Translations under genes and position numbers: made by a program
DNA from: Fimenecus sp045613685
GTDB lineage: Bacteria; Bacillota; Clostridia; Oscillospirales; Acutalibacteraceae
DNA length: 64,000 nucleotides
Direction of reading: 5' to 3'
Assembly (NCBI GenBank): GCA_045613685.1
Contig: JAZLBL010000009.1
Coordinates: 1-64,000, forward strand
The notes under the pieces: model-generated
What the model was told of the DNA's origin: nothing
Seen by the model: the letters and a program-made list of their open reading frames with translations, nothing else
The model's database searches: none
Part shown: positions 43,297-51,743 of the stretch, piece after piece
Numbering within the stretch: position 1 is the first letter of the stretch
Layout of the letters: every line of letters starts with the position of its first letter

Positions 43297-44406
43297 TTAT
43301 AAACTATTGTACATATCCAATAATATTGATTTCATAATATTCCAATTATATTTTTCATCATAAAGTTTACGTGCCCTTACACCCATTTGTTTGCGTAGTT
43401 CATCATTCATACTAAGATTGCGAAGTGCAACATAGAATTGTTGCGCATCATAGTCAATTACACAACCAATGTTATTTTCCTCAACTATCTTATCAATTCC
43501 CGTACCTTTGCAAACAATAACCGGTTTTCCAAGTGCCAAAGCTTCATAGAACTTGTTTGGTGCACACAATCTATGATTTCGTACACCAGGTTCATAAATT
43601 GCTGAAAGAACACGAGCACGTGCTGCCAACGGAAGTACACGAAAATATGGAAGCGAACCAACAAAAGAAATGTTTTCGTGTGTTTCTGCTAATCTTATTG
43701 CAGAATTTAAACACGGACCGTGCCCTGCAAAAACTAATTTTAAATCAGTATTTTTCTTATATTCCTCAAGTATTTCGGGGATAAGACGTCTATCCGACAT
43801 AACTCCACAATAAAAGTAATCCATTGTTTCTTCTTCAATAGGCATAAGATGCACTTCTGGAGAATTATGTATTATTATAAGTTTTTTAGGATTAGCTTTC
43901 GCAATCTGCTCTTTTCTTTCTTCAGTGCAAATAATCGTCACATCAGCAAAATTAATTGTTTCAATCTCTAGTTTTTCAACAAAGAATTTCAAAAAAGATG
44001 GGACAAAGTGACAATCTATATAATAGTCAAAAATATCATAAACTAATTTTACGTTATTCCTTTTACAAAAAAGTCGTGCGGGGATACCTGTATCAAGATC
44101 GCAAGCGTGAACAGCAAAAAGATTACTTGCTCTATTAAGTGATTTTAGTATCCATTTAATCCAACCGATTAGTTTATCAATATTTCTTATGCCTATACCA
44201 TTTTCAACGCGAGCATCATAAAAAGAAAAATTAACAACATCACTAACTGAAGCAAATGCTTCCTTACATTGCTCAACAGCTGAACCATCACGGTCCCACC
44301 CTAAAACTTCCACTTGATAGCCAGCTTCAACTAAAGCCATTATTTCTTTTGTTGAACGAGAATCATTGAAAATACTGGTTCCTCTGACAAATGCAATTGT
44401 TTTCAT
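43297..44406 (-). CDS. Glycosyltransferase family 4-like
   Basis: The 369-residue GT-B protein begins MKTIAFVRGTSIFNDSRSTKEIMALVEAGYQVEVLGWDRDG. The C-terminal half has LVFAGHGPCLNSAI, ISFVGSLPYFRVLPLAARARVLSAIYEPG and KFYEALALGKPVIVCKGTG, where the second glutamate of the usual E-x7-E stands in FYEALALGKP. Probable second GT4 of the repeat-unit pathway. It is 42 bases upstream of the other GT4. Confidence 0.85.
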   Translation of the reverse strand: MKTIAFVRGTSIFNDSRSTKEIMALVEAGYQVEVLGWDRDGSAVEQCKEAFASVSDVVNFSFYDARVENGIGIRNIDKLIGWIKWILKSLNRASNLFAVHACDLDTGIPARLFCKRNNVKLVYDIFDYYIDCHFVPSFLKFFVEKLEIETINFADVTIICTEERKEQIAKANPKKLIIIHNSPEVHLMPIEEETMDYFYCGVMSDRRLIPEILEEYKKNTDLKLVFAGHGPCLNSAIRLAETHENISFVGSLPYFRVLPLAARARVLSAIYEPGVRNHRLCAPNKFYEALALGKPVIVCKGTGIDKIVEENNIGCVIDYDAQQFYVALRNLSMNDELRKQMGVRARKLYDEKYNWNIMKSILLDMYNSL

Positions 44407-44450
44407 TTAATTTTGTTCCATTCTTTCAAAATAATTTAAATACTATATTT

Positions 44451-45542
44451 TTATTTTTCTAAAATATCCGCTATTCTTCTACAAGCAAAGCCATCACCAT
44501 AAGGGTTGCATGCTTTTGCCATAGTATCGTAAACGTCTTGGTCTTCTAATAATAACTTGAAATTCTCATAAATAGTTTGTTCATCTGTGCCAACTAGTTT
44601 AAGTGTACCTGCAGCAATACCCTCTGGACGTTCTGTTGTATCACGCATAACAAGCACAGGTTTGCCAAGTGATGGTGCTTCTTCTTGAATTCCACCACTA
44701 TCAGTTAAAACCATAAAACTTTGGGCGAGAAAATTATGAAAATCAACAACTTCAAGTGGCTCAACAATTCGAATTTTACTGCACCCTTTGAGTTCTTCAT
44801 CTGCAGTTTGTCGTACAAGTGGATTCATATGAATAGGATATATTGCCTTAACATCGGGATACTCGTCCACTACACGGCGTATCGCACGAAACATATTATG
44901 CATTGGTTCGCCTAAATTCTCACGTCTGTGTGCTGTAATCATAATCAAGCGACTGTCTTTAGCCCATTCAAGTTCTGGGTGTGTGTAGTCATCACGCACA
45001 GTAGTTTTCAATGCATCAATGGCTGTGTTTCCAGTCACAAAAATTGTATCAGGGTCTTTCCCTTCATTTAAAAGATTCTGTTTCGATACTTTTGTTGGTG
45101 CAAAATTATATTTAGAAACAATTGACACTGTTTGACGATTAAATTCTTCCGGATAAGGGCTATAAATATTATATGTGCGAAGACCTGCTTCCACATGTCC
45201 CACTGCAATTTGCTTATAAAAGCAAGCGAGAGCAGTTGCAAAAGTAGTAGATGTGTCACCATGAACAAGAACAACATCAGGTCTCACTTCATCAAGGACA
45301 TCCCCCATTCTATTCAAAATGTTTGTGGTAATATCAAATAGTGTTTGTCCTTCTTTCATAATTGAAAGGTCATAATCTGGTTCCACTTTAAAAGTATCAA
45401 GAACCATATCAAGCATCTGGCGATGTTGGCCAGTAACGCAAACTACTGTTTTGATGGTTTTTCTTGATTTAAGTTCATTTACGAGTGGACACATTTTTAT
45501 CGCTTCAGGTCTTGTACCAAAAACGAGCATAATTGTTTTCAT
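44451..45542 (-). CDS. wecB: UDP-N-acetylglucosamine 2-epimerase (non-hydrolysing)
   Basis: The 363-residue epimerase has VFGTRPEAIKMCPLV, VHGDTSTTFATALA, VGHVEAGLRTYN, ITAHRRENLGEPM and LTDSGGIQEEAPSLGKPVLVMRDTTERPE, all family hallmarks. It makes UDP-ManNAc for the surface polymer. Spacing: 44 bases to the next GT4 gene. Confidence 0.95.
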   Translation of the reverse strand: MKTIMLVFGTRPEAIKMCPLVNELKSRKTIKTVVCVTGQHRQMLDMVLDTFKVEPDYDLSIMKEGQTLFDITTNILNRMGDVLDEVRPDVVLVHGDTSTTFATALACFYKQIAVGHVEAGLRTYNIYSPYPEEFNRQTVSIVSKYNFAPTKVSKQNLLNEGKDPDTIFVTGNTAIDALKTTVRDDYTHPELEWAKDSRLIMITAHRRENLGEPMHNMFRAIRRVVDEYPDVKAIYPIHMNPLVRQTADEELKGCSKIRIVEPLEVVDFHNFLAQSFMVLTDSGGIQEEAPSLGKPVLVMRDTTERPEGIAAGTLKLVGTDEQTIYENFKLLLEDQDVYDTMAKACNPYGDGFACRRIADILEK

Positions 45543-45628
45543 TATTATTTTATCCTTTCAAAAATACAGTTCCTGTGTTCATTGGCAAACTTTACATAAA
45601 AGTCAATATTACTCTCCCAAAAGTAAGG

Positions 45629-46648
45629 TCATATTTTTTTGTTAGTATAACTATTGCTTCTAAAATCCTTTGAAAACAGTTTGGTAATACCTCTCATTGA
45701 ACCAGCACCATATGTAATATGAAATACTGGAAATAATATTAACATAATTAAAAATTCTTTTATGTCGAGTGCTTGTTTCAGTGAAAACACAATATCCAAA
45801 ATCAAATATAATAATAATTCTGCACATAACATCATCCAAAAAATCGGATGAAAAAATCCTAAGATACCGAGACACAAAATAGAACCTACAAATAAAAACG
45901 GAATAAAATGGCGTATCCCCATTGCTCCTGGGCATAGTTTCATAGTAATGATATTCCACATTCCATTTTTCATCGCCATGGTCGATATCCCTTTGATTGA
46001 GTCTCTACAATAATATGAAAGATGAATATCGTTAGATAAATATACCTTGCCACCATTTTTTCTAATTCGATAGTTCATTTCATTATCTTGATTGCGAACT
46101 AAGCGTTCATCGTATCCGCCATACTCAGAAAAAACCTTGCGCTTAAAAGCACCAAAGGGCACAGTATCAACATAACCGCTCTCTCCGTTTATTCTGAATT
46201 GTGAATTTCCTACTCCAAATTTTGAAGAAAGCATCTTTGCAATAGCATTTCCCATAACGCCTTTTGACTTGGTTTCTGCAACGCCACCGACATTTTCTGC
46301 ATCAGTTGTTTCCAGATAATAAACACATTTGGAAATATAATCATTAGCATAATCCGCATGAGCATCAAGACGGACAATGTATTTGCCACAAGAATCAGCT
46401 ATACCGATATTCATAGCATAAGGTACAATTTTGTTTGGATTATCAAGGATTTTAATAAGTGCCGGATACTTATTTTGATAGTTCTTTATTAATTCCACTG
46501 TTCTATCTTTTGAGCAGCCATCGACAAATATCCACTCCATATTTTCTTTTGGATAATCTTGTAACAATAAAGAATCAATACACTTTTCTATGTATCTTTC
46601 CTCGTTATACACGGGCATAACTACTGAAACTATTATCTCACTGGTCAT
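45629..46648 (-). CDS. Glycosyltransferase family 2 with membrane tail (ExoA-like)
   Basis: The 339-residue GT-A enzyme has VVMPVYNEERYIEKCIDSLLLQDYP, the DxD-type site RLDAHAD, and AFKRKVFSEYGGYDERLVRNQDNEMNYRI. Residues 245-310 form two to three membrane helices, as in succinoglycan ExoA-type transferases. GGGGAAG precedes the ATG. Confidence 0.88.
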   Translation of the reverse strand: MTSEIIVSVVMPVYNEERYIEKCIDSLLLQDYPKENMEWIFVDGCSKDRTVELIKNYQNKYPALIKILDNPNKIVPYAMNIGIADSCGKYIVRLDAHADYANDYISKCVYYLETTDAENVGGVAETKSKGVMGNAIAKMLSSKFGVGNSQFRINGESGYVDTVPFGAFKRKVFSEYGGYDERLVRNQDNEMNYRIRKNGGKVYLSNDIHLSYYCRDSIKGISTMAMKNGMWNIITMKLCPGAMGIRHFIPFLFVGSILCLGILGFFHPIFWMMLCAELLLYLILDIVFSLKQALDIKEFLIMLILFPVFHITYGAGSMRGITKLFSKDFRSNSYTNKKI

Positions 46649-46720
46649 ATTTTTACTTCCCCACTAACCTGTTTCCCGATATTCACAAAATATCGTGTGC
46701 CTTTACCAAGACTATATTCA

Positions 46721-47338
46721 CTAAATTAGTTTATACATATATGAACTGACATTTGTCTTCATATAGCAACTAAATCCCATTTTCTTATAGAAGTTAATAC
46801 CTCTTGCGTTTCCATTCATTACAGATAAAACACAAAGTTGTCTATTATTTTTTTGAAGCACAGAAACAAATTCTTTAACCAAATCCGTTGCTATATTTGA
46901 GCCTCGACTTTCTGACTTTACACATATAGATAAAAGGTCTCCTTGTTGAATAGCACTATATTCTTTGATTTTCTCATCGAGAATAACAAGAATGCTTTTT
47001 TGCCCTTTACCAGTCACTTTGTTCCATGCTACTTTATTTCCGCTTAATAATAAACACATCATACGAAAAGCAATTCCAAATAGATTATGTTTAAGGTACA
47101 TTTTAAGACAATTGTTTTTCTCACAGTAATAACCCATACAAAGCCCATTGATTTCTTTATTCTCATTCTCTGATACAAGAAACAACTCTGGAACACTTGA
47201 CAAATATTCGCAATAATAGTTTTCAAGCAAACGCCCTTTTTCCCCTTTTCCAAGCACAGTTGAAAAACTATCTGGAAAACATTCAAAATGTAACTTTGCT
47301 ATTTGTGGCAAGTCTTCTTTTGTTGCGTGTCTTATCAT
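46721..47338 (-). CDS. GNAT family N-acetyltransferase
   Basis: The 205-residue protein has the GNAT frame: MIRHATKEDLPQIAKLHFECFPDSF, LSICVKSESRGSNIATDLVKEFV (acetyl-CoA loop, R/GxxIA variant) and CVLSVMNGNARGINFYKKMGFSCY. Placed between the priming transferase and a GT2, it likely acetylates the amino sugar made by the aminotransferase. Confidence 0.85.
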   Translation of the reverse strand: MIRHATKEDLPQIAKLHFECFPDSFSTVLGKGEKGRLLENYYCEYLSSVPELFLVSENENKEINGLCMGYYCEKNNCLKMYLKHNLFGIAFRMMCLLLSGNKVAWNKVTGKGQKSILVILDEKIKEYSAIQQGDLLSICVKSESRGSNIATDLVKEFVSVLQKNNRQLCVLSVMNGNARGINFYKKMGFSCYMKTNVSSYMYKLI

Positions 47339-47361
47339 AATATTGCCCTCTTAACAATCAT

Positions 47362-48093
47362 TTATTTTTCTTTATCTTCAAGCATAAATTCAAAATCTAC
47401 TTTATAATTCTTGCCAAGTATAGCAAACACTGTCATAAAAACAATTTTTACATCTCCAAAGAAACTGAATTCTTCAATTCCTTTGAGATTGTAATACATC
47501 TTCTGTGGTAATATTTTTTCAATATAAACCTTATCAGCATCATCAACGCCATCAAGCATTTTTGCTTCGTCTTTATAATAAATGCTCGCCAAACTTGTTA
47601 CACCTGCAGGGAGCAACAATGTTGCCATCATTTCATTGGTATATTCAGCAACATATTTAGGTGTTTCAGGTCGTACACCAACCAATGTTAAATCACCTTG
47701 AAAAACATCAATCAGTTGTGCAATTTCATCCAATCTACAATTTCTAATAATTTTTCCAACTCGGGTAATACGACTATCGTTATTAACTGTAACTTGTAAG
47801 CCCTTATCGGCGTTCTGTACCATTGTACGGAATTTATGGATGCGAAAACTTCTTCCATACTGCGTAATTCGTTCTTGTCTATAAAAAACAGGCCCTGGAG
47901 AATCCAATTTAATTACGATAGCTAAAATCAAATACACCGGTGAAAGACAAACAAGAGCAATAAATGACACAACGATATCAAGCACTCGTTTTATAAACAT
48001 ACTAAATTGACGTTTTTTAATCATGTCATAATAAAATCTTACTTCCTCTGTTTGCATTTCAAATGGAAGTTGTTCCCATTTAACAATCTTCAC
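47362..48093 (-). CDS. Priming polyprenyl-phosphate sugar-phosphate transferase
   Basis: The 243-residue protein has one re-entrant membrane helix (about 35-60) and the bacterial sugar transferase core: SPGPVFYRQERITQYGRSFRIHKFRTM, RITRVGKIIRNCRLDEIAQLIDVFQGDLTLVGVRPE, with catalytic D-E in RLDEIAQL. It starts repeat-unit synthesis on undecaprenyl phosphate. The start is GTG 48093, next to the TAA of the aminotransferase (no gap), with AAGGAG in that gene. Confidence 0.93.
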   Translation of the reverse strand: MKIVKWEQLPFEMQTEEVRFYYDMIKKRQFSMFIKRVLDIVVSFIALVCLSPVYLILAIVIKLDSPGPVFYRQERITQYGRSFRIHKFRTMVQNADKGLQVTVNNDSRITRVGKIIRNCRLDEIAQLIDVFQGDLTLVGVRPETPKYVAEYTNEMMATLLLPAGVTSLASIYYKDEAKMLDGVDDADKVYIEKILPQKMYYNLKGIEEFSFFGDVKIVFMTVFAILGKNYKVDFEFMLEDKEK

Positions 48094-49311
48094 TTATATG
48101 TACTCCTTCACAATATTTGTGTAGTTTTCAATAATATATTCTATATCTTCATCTGTTAATCGAGTATGCAATGGTAATGTAATTTCATTTATAAAATGTG
48201 AATATGCATTAGGATAATCTTTAATATCAAATCCTAAATTTTTATATACTGTATGCATTGGAAGTGGTTTATAATGCACATTACATGCAACACCGCACTC
48301 TGCCATCTTAACAATAATTTCATTTCGTTGTTCCAATGTAATTCCAGGAACCCAAGTTAGATATAAATGTCCTGAAGATTCTCTCTCGTTTGTATAATGA
48401 TTGAGTGTTTTTATTCCAAGCGAATGAAATGCAGAATCATATTTAGCAACAATTTCTTTTCGGCGGTTGAGCATATCAGGATATCTTTCAAACTGTTTCA
48501 AACCAATAGCAGCAGTAATATCTGTCATATTACACTTATAATATGTACCTACAACATCATATTCCCAGGCGCCTAACTGAATCTTAGCAAGTGCATCCAT
48601 TGATTGTCCGTGCAAACTTAATAGTTGAAGCTTTTTGTAAATTTTTTCATTGCTCACTCCTGGAATAGTTTTCCAAGTTAATGCTCCACCCTCTGCAGTT
48701 GTAAGATTTTTAACTGCATGAAAACTGAAACTTGAAAAATCAGCAACTGAGCCAACCATTTTCTCACGATATTTTGCACCAAAAGCATGCGCTGTATCAG
48801 CCATAACTACTATTCTACTAAAAGCAGATTGAATATCATTGTTAGATTTAAACAAATGCTTTTTGCGCTCTACAATTTCAAAGATTCTATCATAATCACA
48901 TGGAACGCCTGCAAGGTCCACAGGAATAATCGCTTTTGTATTTTCGTTTATTGCTTCTTCAAGAGCATCGTAATCCATTTCAAGAGTATCTTTTTGTGTA
49001 TCGATTAAAACTATCTTTGCACCAACATGAGCAATAACAGAAGCAGATGCAGTATATGTGTATGCGCAAGTGATAACTTCATCACCTTCTCCAATCCCCA
49101 TAATCCGAAGTGCCATTTCTGCACACGCGGTCTGAGAATTAAGACAAACACACTTTTCTGTGCTAATCCATTCTGCAATGTTTTTTTCAAGCAATTTGGT
49201 TCTTGGACCTGTTGTAATCCATCCTGATTTTAATGTTTCAACAACCTCTTCAATTTCAAGATTACTAATATCAGGAGGACTAAAAGGAATTTTTCTTTTG
49301 TTATCGGTCAT
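48094..49311 (-). CDS. DegT/DnrJ/EryC1/StrS sugar aminotransferase
   Basis: The 405-residue PLP enzyme has SGWITTGPRTKLLEKNIAEW, the PLP lysine in SFHAVKNLTTAEGGAL and NVHYKPLPMHTVYKNLGFD. It aminates a 4-keto-sugar nucleotide, as in bacillosamine or viosamine pathways. The matching 4,6-dehydratase is not in the window. I use ATG 49311 behind GAGGGTG; the open frame extends 15 codons further. First gene of the polysaccharide operon. Confidence 0.92.
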   Translation of the reverse strand: MTDNKRKIPFSPPDISNLEIEEVVETLKSGWITTGPRTKLLEKNIAEWISTEKCVCLNSQTACAEMALRIMGIGEGDEVITCAYTYTASASVIAHVGAKIVLIDTQKDTLEMDYDALEEAINENTKAIIPVDLAGVPCDYDRIFEIVERKKHLFKSNNDIQSAFSRIVVMADTAHAFGAKYREKMVGSVADFSSFSFHAVKNLTTAEGGALTWKTIPGVSNEKIYKKLQLLSLHGQSMDALAKIQLGAWEYDVVGTYYKCNMTDITAAIGLKQFERYPDMLNRRKEIVAKYDSAFHSLGIKTLNHYTNERESSGHLYLTWVPGITLEQRNEIIVKMAECGVACNVHYKPLPMHTVYKNLGFDIKDYPNAYSHFINEITLPLHTRLTDEDIEYIIENYTNIVKEYI

Positions 49312-49452
49312 AGATTTCACCCTCGAACTTACACCTAAATACATATAAAAATTCAATATGGTTAATGTTCTCTTTTTTATGACTTTTCACACGTTCTAGT
49401 GTTATAAAAGTATAAAAAATCATATAATTCCACACACATATATACATTATAT

Positions 49453-49481
49453 AATATAACATAAATCACACTTTTTTTCAA
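49453..49481 (-). promoter_or_regulatory. Promoter of the polysaccharide operon
   Basis: TTGAAA (49476-49481) and TATATT (49453-49458), minus strand, spacer 17, with a leader of about 135 bases that contains no clear terminator. Confidence 0.65.
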
Positions 49482-49582
49482 CAACTATTTGCACTTTAGT
49501 TGATTAAAATATAACTAAAAATATGCATTGAATTTTGGTCATCTTTATAACTTGAATTTCATTTTCATTATCTCGGCGTAAC

Positions 49583-49620
49583 AAAAAAACAGCACCCACA
49601 TAAGTGAGTGCTGTGATTTT
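49583..49620. terminator. Outer terminator beyond the rpsI repeat
   Basis: ACAGCAC.CAC / GTG.GTGCTGT stem with T runs on both strands. It lies downstream of the duplicated rpsI end. Confidence 0.8.
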
Positions 49621-49635
49621 TTTGAAATAATGAAA

Positions 49636-49653
49636 TTATCTCTTTGAGAACTG
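49636..49653 (-). repeat. Duplicate of the rpsI 3' end
   Basis: TTATCTCTTTGAGAACTG is identical to 49831-49848, where it encodes the last codons and stop of rpsI (QFSKR stop on the minus strand). Here it is free-standing, at the edge of repeat element copy 2. Confidence 0.85.
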
Positions 49654-49703
49654 TCTGAGCGTTAAAAAAAACAGTCCGGTGGACTGTTTTTAGCGAAGAG
49701 CAC
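49653..49703 (+). repeat. Hairpin repeat element, copy 2
   Basis: Same flanks as copy 1 at 157-206 (GTCTGAGCGTTAA and TTTTTAGCGAAGAGCAC). The 10-bp stem AAAACAGTCC (49668-49677) / GGACTGTTTT (49681-49690) closes the same GGT loop. Five stem pairs differ from copy 1 and all are compensated. A further GCACC/GGTGC stem follows (49700-49724 region). Confidence 0.8.
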
Positions 49704-49776
49704 CGAGTGCTATGCCGAGGTGCCCGAAGGCCGAAAATGGATGAAAGACGTCCTACAATCAAATATAAATCTAAAA

Positions 49777-49812
49777 TAAAAAAACAACACCCATCGTAAA
49801 CGATGAGTGTTG
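49777..49812 (-). terminator. rplM-rpsI terminator
   Basis: CAACAC.CATCGT / ACGATG.GTGTTG stem, minus-strand TTTTTTTATTTT, 18 bases past rpsI. Confidence 0.92.
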
Positions 49813-49830
49813 AAAAATACATATAGTCTT

Positions 49831-50229
49831 TTATCTCTTTGAGAACTGAGGTGCACGACGAGCGCCTTTGAGACCGTATTTCTTTCTTTCTTTCATTCTT
49901 GGGTCTCTTGTTAAGAAACCTGCCTTCTTGAGTTCAGGACGAAGATTTTCGTCATACTGAAGAAGAGCACGTGAAAGACCGTGACGGATAGCACCAGCCT
50001 GGCCTGTAACACCGCCGCCGCCTACACGGCAAACGATATCGAATTTATCAGCTGTTCCTGTAAGAGCAAGAGGCTGACGAACGATGAGTTTAAGTGTTTC
50101 AAGACCGAAATAATCGTCGATATCTCTGTCGTTGATTGTGATTTTACCTGTACCTGCATATACACGAACACGAGCTACAGATTTCTTTCTTCTACCAGTA
50201 CCGTAGAAATATGGATTTGTTTCGTACAT
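49831..50229 (-). CDS. rpsI: 30S ribosomal protein S9
   Basis: The 132-residue S9 has GTGRRKKSVARVRVYAGTGKITIN, GGGVTGQAGAIRHGLSRAL and the C-terminal RKKYGLKGARRAPQFSKR that reaches the decoding centre. It follows rplM by 19 bases. Its last 18 bases are duplicated at 49636-49653. Confidence 0.98.
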   Translation of the reverse strand: MYETNPYFYGTGRRKKSVARVRVYAGTGKITINDRDIDDYFGLETLKLIVRQPLALTGTADKFDIVCRVGGGGVTGQAGAIRHGLSRALLQYDENLRPELKKAGFLTRDPRMKERKKYGLKGARRAPQFSKR

Positions 50230-50248
50230 AATTTATAGCCTCCCTTTC

Positions 50249-50677
50249 TTAGAATTCTCTTGTTTCTGGTTTCTGAGCAGCATGCTTGTGCTCTGAACCA
50301 CGGTATACACGAAGACGAGTGAGAGCTTCACGGCCGATTACTGTATCAGGAATCATACCCTTAACAGCTTTTGTAACTGCGAACTCTGGCTTTGTTTGCA
50401 TAAGAGTCTTATACTTAACTTCTTTCATGTTACCAACATAACCTGTGTGATGATAGTACATTTTTTGTTCAAGCTTGTTACCTGTAAGAACAACTTTCTC
50501 AGCGTTGATGATGATTACGTGGTCACCACAGTCAGCGTGAGGAGTAAATGTTGGCTTGTGCTTACCTCTAAGAAGAACAGCAGCTTCAGCAGCTACGCTA
50601 CCGAGAGTTTTGCCTGCTGCGTCAAGCACATACCAGTTACGGGTAATATCGCCCTTTTTTGGCATATAAGTTGACAT
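50249..50677 (-). CDS. rplM: 50S ribosomal protein L13
   Basis: The 142-residue L13 has RNWYVLDAAGKTLGSVAAEAAVLLRGKHKPTFTPHADCGDHVIIINAEKVVLTG and KAVKGMIPDTVIGREALTRLRVYRGSEHKHAAQKPE. The 39-46-base leader could fold as CGAG.AAT / ATT..TCG around the start region, but it is too short for me to claim the L13 leader. Confidence 0.98.
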   Translation of the reverse strand: MSTYMPKKGDITRNWYVLDAAGKTLGSVAAEAAVLLRGKHKPTFTPHADCGDHVIIINAEKVVLTGNKLEQKMYYHHTGYVGNMKEVKYKTLMQTKPEFAVTKAVKGMIPDTVIGREALTRLRVYRGSEHKHAAQKPETREF

Positions 50678-50716
50678 AGAACTTTACCTCCGAATAATTT
50701 TTTTCATTGCTCGAAG

Positions 50717-50745
50717 ATTATAGCAAAGCCATTTTAAAAAGTCAA
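50717..50745 (-). promoter_or_regulatory. rplM-rpsI promoter
   Basis: TTGACT (50740-50745) and TATAAT (50717-50722), minus strand, spacer 17. Confidence 0.85.
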
Positions 50746-50850
50746 CACATTTTTTATAAAATTTAATGAGATAAATATAAATCTTTGTTTTTCTTTAATT
50801 TTCTTCGTTTTTCATATATTTTTCTTTTTTATTATTTTTGAAAATATTTG

Positions 50851-50879
50851 TTTACTTTTACACAAAATTAAGATAGAAT
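50851..50879 (+). promoter_or_regulatory. Promoter of the TtcA-like gene
   Basis: TTTACT (50851-50856) and TAGAAT (50874-50879), spacer 17; transcription would start at about 50886, exactly at the start of the foldable leader. Confidence 0.65.
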
Positions 50880-50885
50880 GTTGTA

Positions 50886-50940
50886 AGAAACGACTAGGGG
50901 TCATCAAAGCGCAGACTCCTACACAAAAGTTGGTGAAAAA
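50886..50940 (+). promoter_or_regulatory. Compact foldable leader of the TtcA-like gene
   Basis: A stem AGGGGTC (50896-50902) / GACTCCT (50914-50920) holds an 11-base loop. Its loop bases ATCAA (50903-50907) can pair with TTGGT (50930-50934), an H-type pseudoknot covering the ribosome binding site. CGACT (50891-50895) can instead pair with AGTTG (50928-50932). The two long-range pairings exclude each other, which suits a translational switch. It does not match preQ1, SAM or purine riboswitch consensus. Confidence 0.45.
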
Positions 50941-51663
50941 ATGCAGAAATTATTAAGTTTAGTTCGTGCAGGCGTTGATAAGTATAATATGATTGAAGAC
51001 GGTGACAAAATCGGTGTTTGCGTTTCAGGTGGAAAAGACAGTGTTGTTATGCTTTTGTGCCTCATCAATTTAAAGATATTTTATCCAAAAAAATTTGAAC
51101 TTTGTGCCATTACACTTGACCCTGTTTTTAACGGCAAAGACGCAGACTATTCTGAAATTGAAAAAATTTGTAAAGACAACAATATTGAATATTGCATAAA
51201 GAGAACTGAACTCTATCACATCATTTTCGAAGAGAGAAAAGAAAGTAACCCTTGCAGTTTATGTGCTCGAATGCGTCGTGGACTTTTACACGATACTGCA
51301 AAGGAATTAGGGTGCAATAAAATAGCACTTGGTCATCACATGGATGATGCCGCTGAAACATTTATTATGAATCTTTTCGGCAATGGTCGTGCAGAGTGTT
51401 TTTCACCTGTTTCATATCTTTCAAGAAAAGATTTATATATGATTAGGCCAATGGTTTTTGCCTATGAAACTGACATTACAAAAGTGGCAAACAAAGAAAA
51501 TGTGCCCATTGTTAAAAGTGAGTGTCCTGCTGACGAAAAGACCAACAGAGAAGACACCAAAAATCTTCTTGCAGATTTAGAAAAGCGTTACCCTGCTTTG
51601 CGTCAAAAAATTGTGGGTGGAATGCAAAGAGGAAATATCAGTAACTGGGGTACCAGTGAATAG
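50941..51663 (+). CDS. TtcA-like tRNA sulfur-transfer ATPase
   Basis: The 240-residue PP-loop ATPase has SGGKDS (29-34), a CxxC pair C105-C108 (NPCSLCARMRRG), and GHHMDDAAETFIMNLF. The TtcA family adds sulfur to C32 of tRNAs with a 4Fe-4S cluster bound by such cysteines; the third Cys could be that in SECPADEKTN. It acts in the cytosol. The start has only a weak GGTG site, which lies in the leader fold. Confidence 0.85.
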   Translation: MQKLLSLVRAGVDKYNMIEDGDKIGVCVSGGKDSVVMLLCLINLKIFYPKKFELCAITLDPVFNGKDADYSEIEKICKDNNIEYCIKRTELYHIIFEERKESNPCSLCARMRRGLLHDTAKELGCNKIALGHHMDDAAETFIMNLFGNGRAECFSPVSYLSRKDLYMIRPMVFAYETDITKVANKENVPIVKSECPADEKTNREDTKNLLADLEKRYPALRQKIVGGMQRGNISNWGTSE

Positions 51664-51685
51664 ATACCTATTATATATAAAATTG

Positions 51686-51714
51686 TTGAAATTGATATAT
51701 CGATGTGTTAAAAT
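51686..51714 (+). promoter_or_regulatory. Promoter of the fusion gene and metY
   Basis: TTGAAA (51686-51691) and TAAAAT (51709-51714), spacer 17; ribosome binding site GAGAGG follows. Confidence 0.7.
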
Positions 51715-51743
51715 GATATTTAGTATGAAAGAGAGGTATTGTT

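Noticed and set aside
40652..49311. Plus-strand reading frames within the polysaccharide operon
   Set aside because: They lack ribosome binding sites and mirror the minus-strand genes; none shows a recognisable protein.
50886..50940. preQ1 riboswitch before the TtcA-like gene
   Set aside because: The topology is similar, but the conserved GGUUC loop entry, CCCUC stem side and CUAAGG end are absent.
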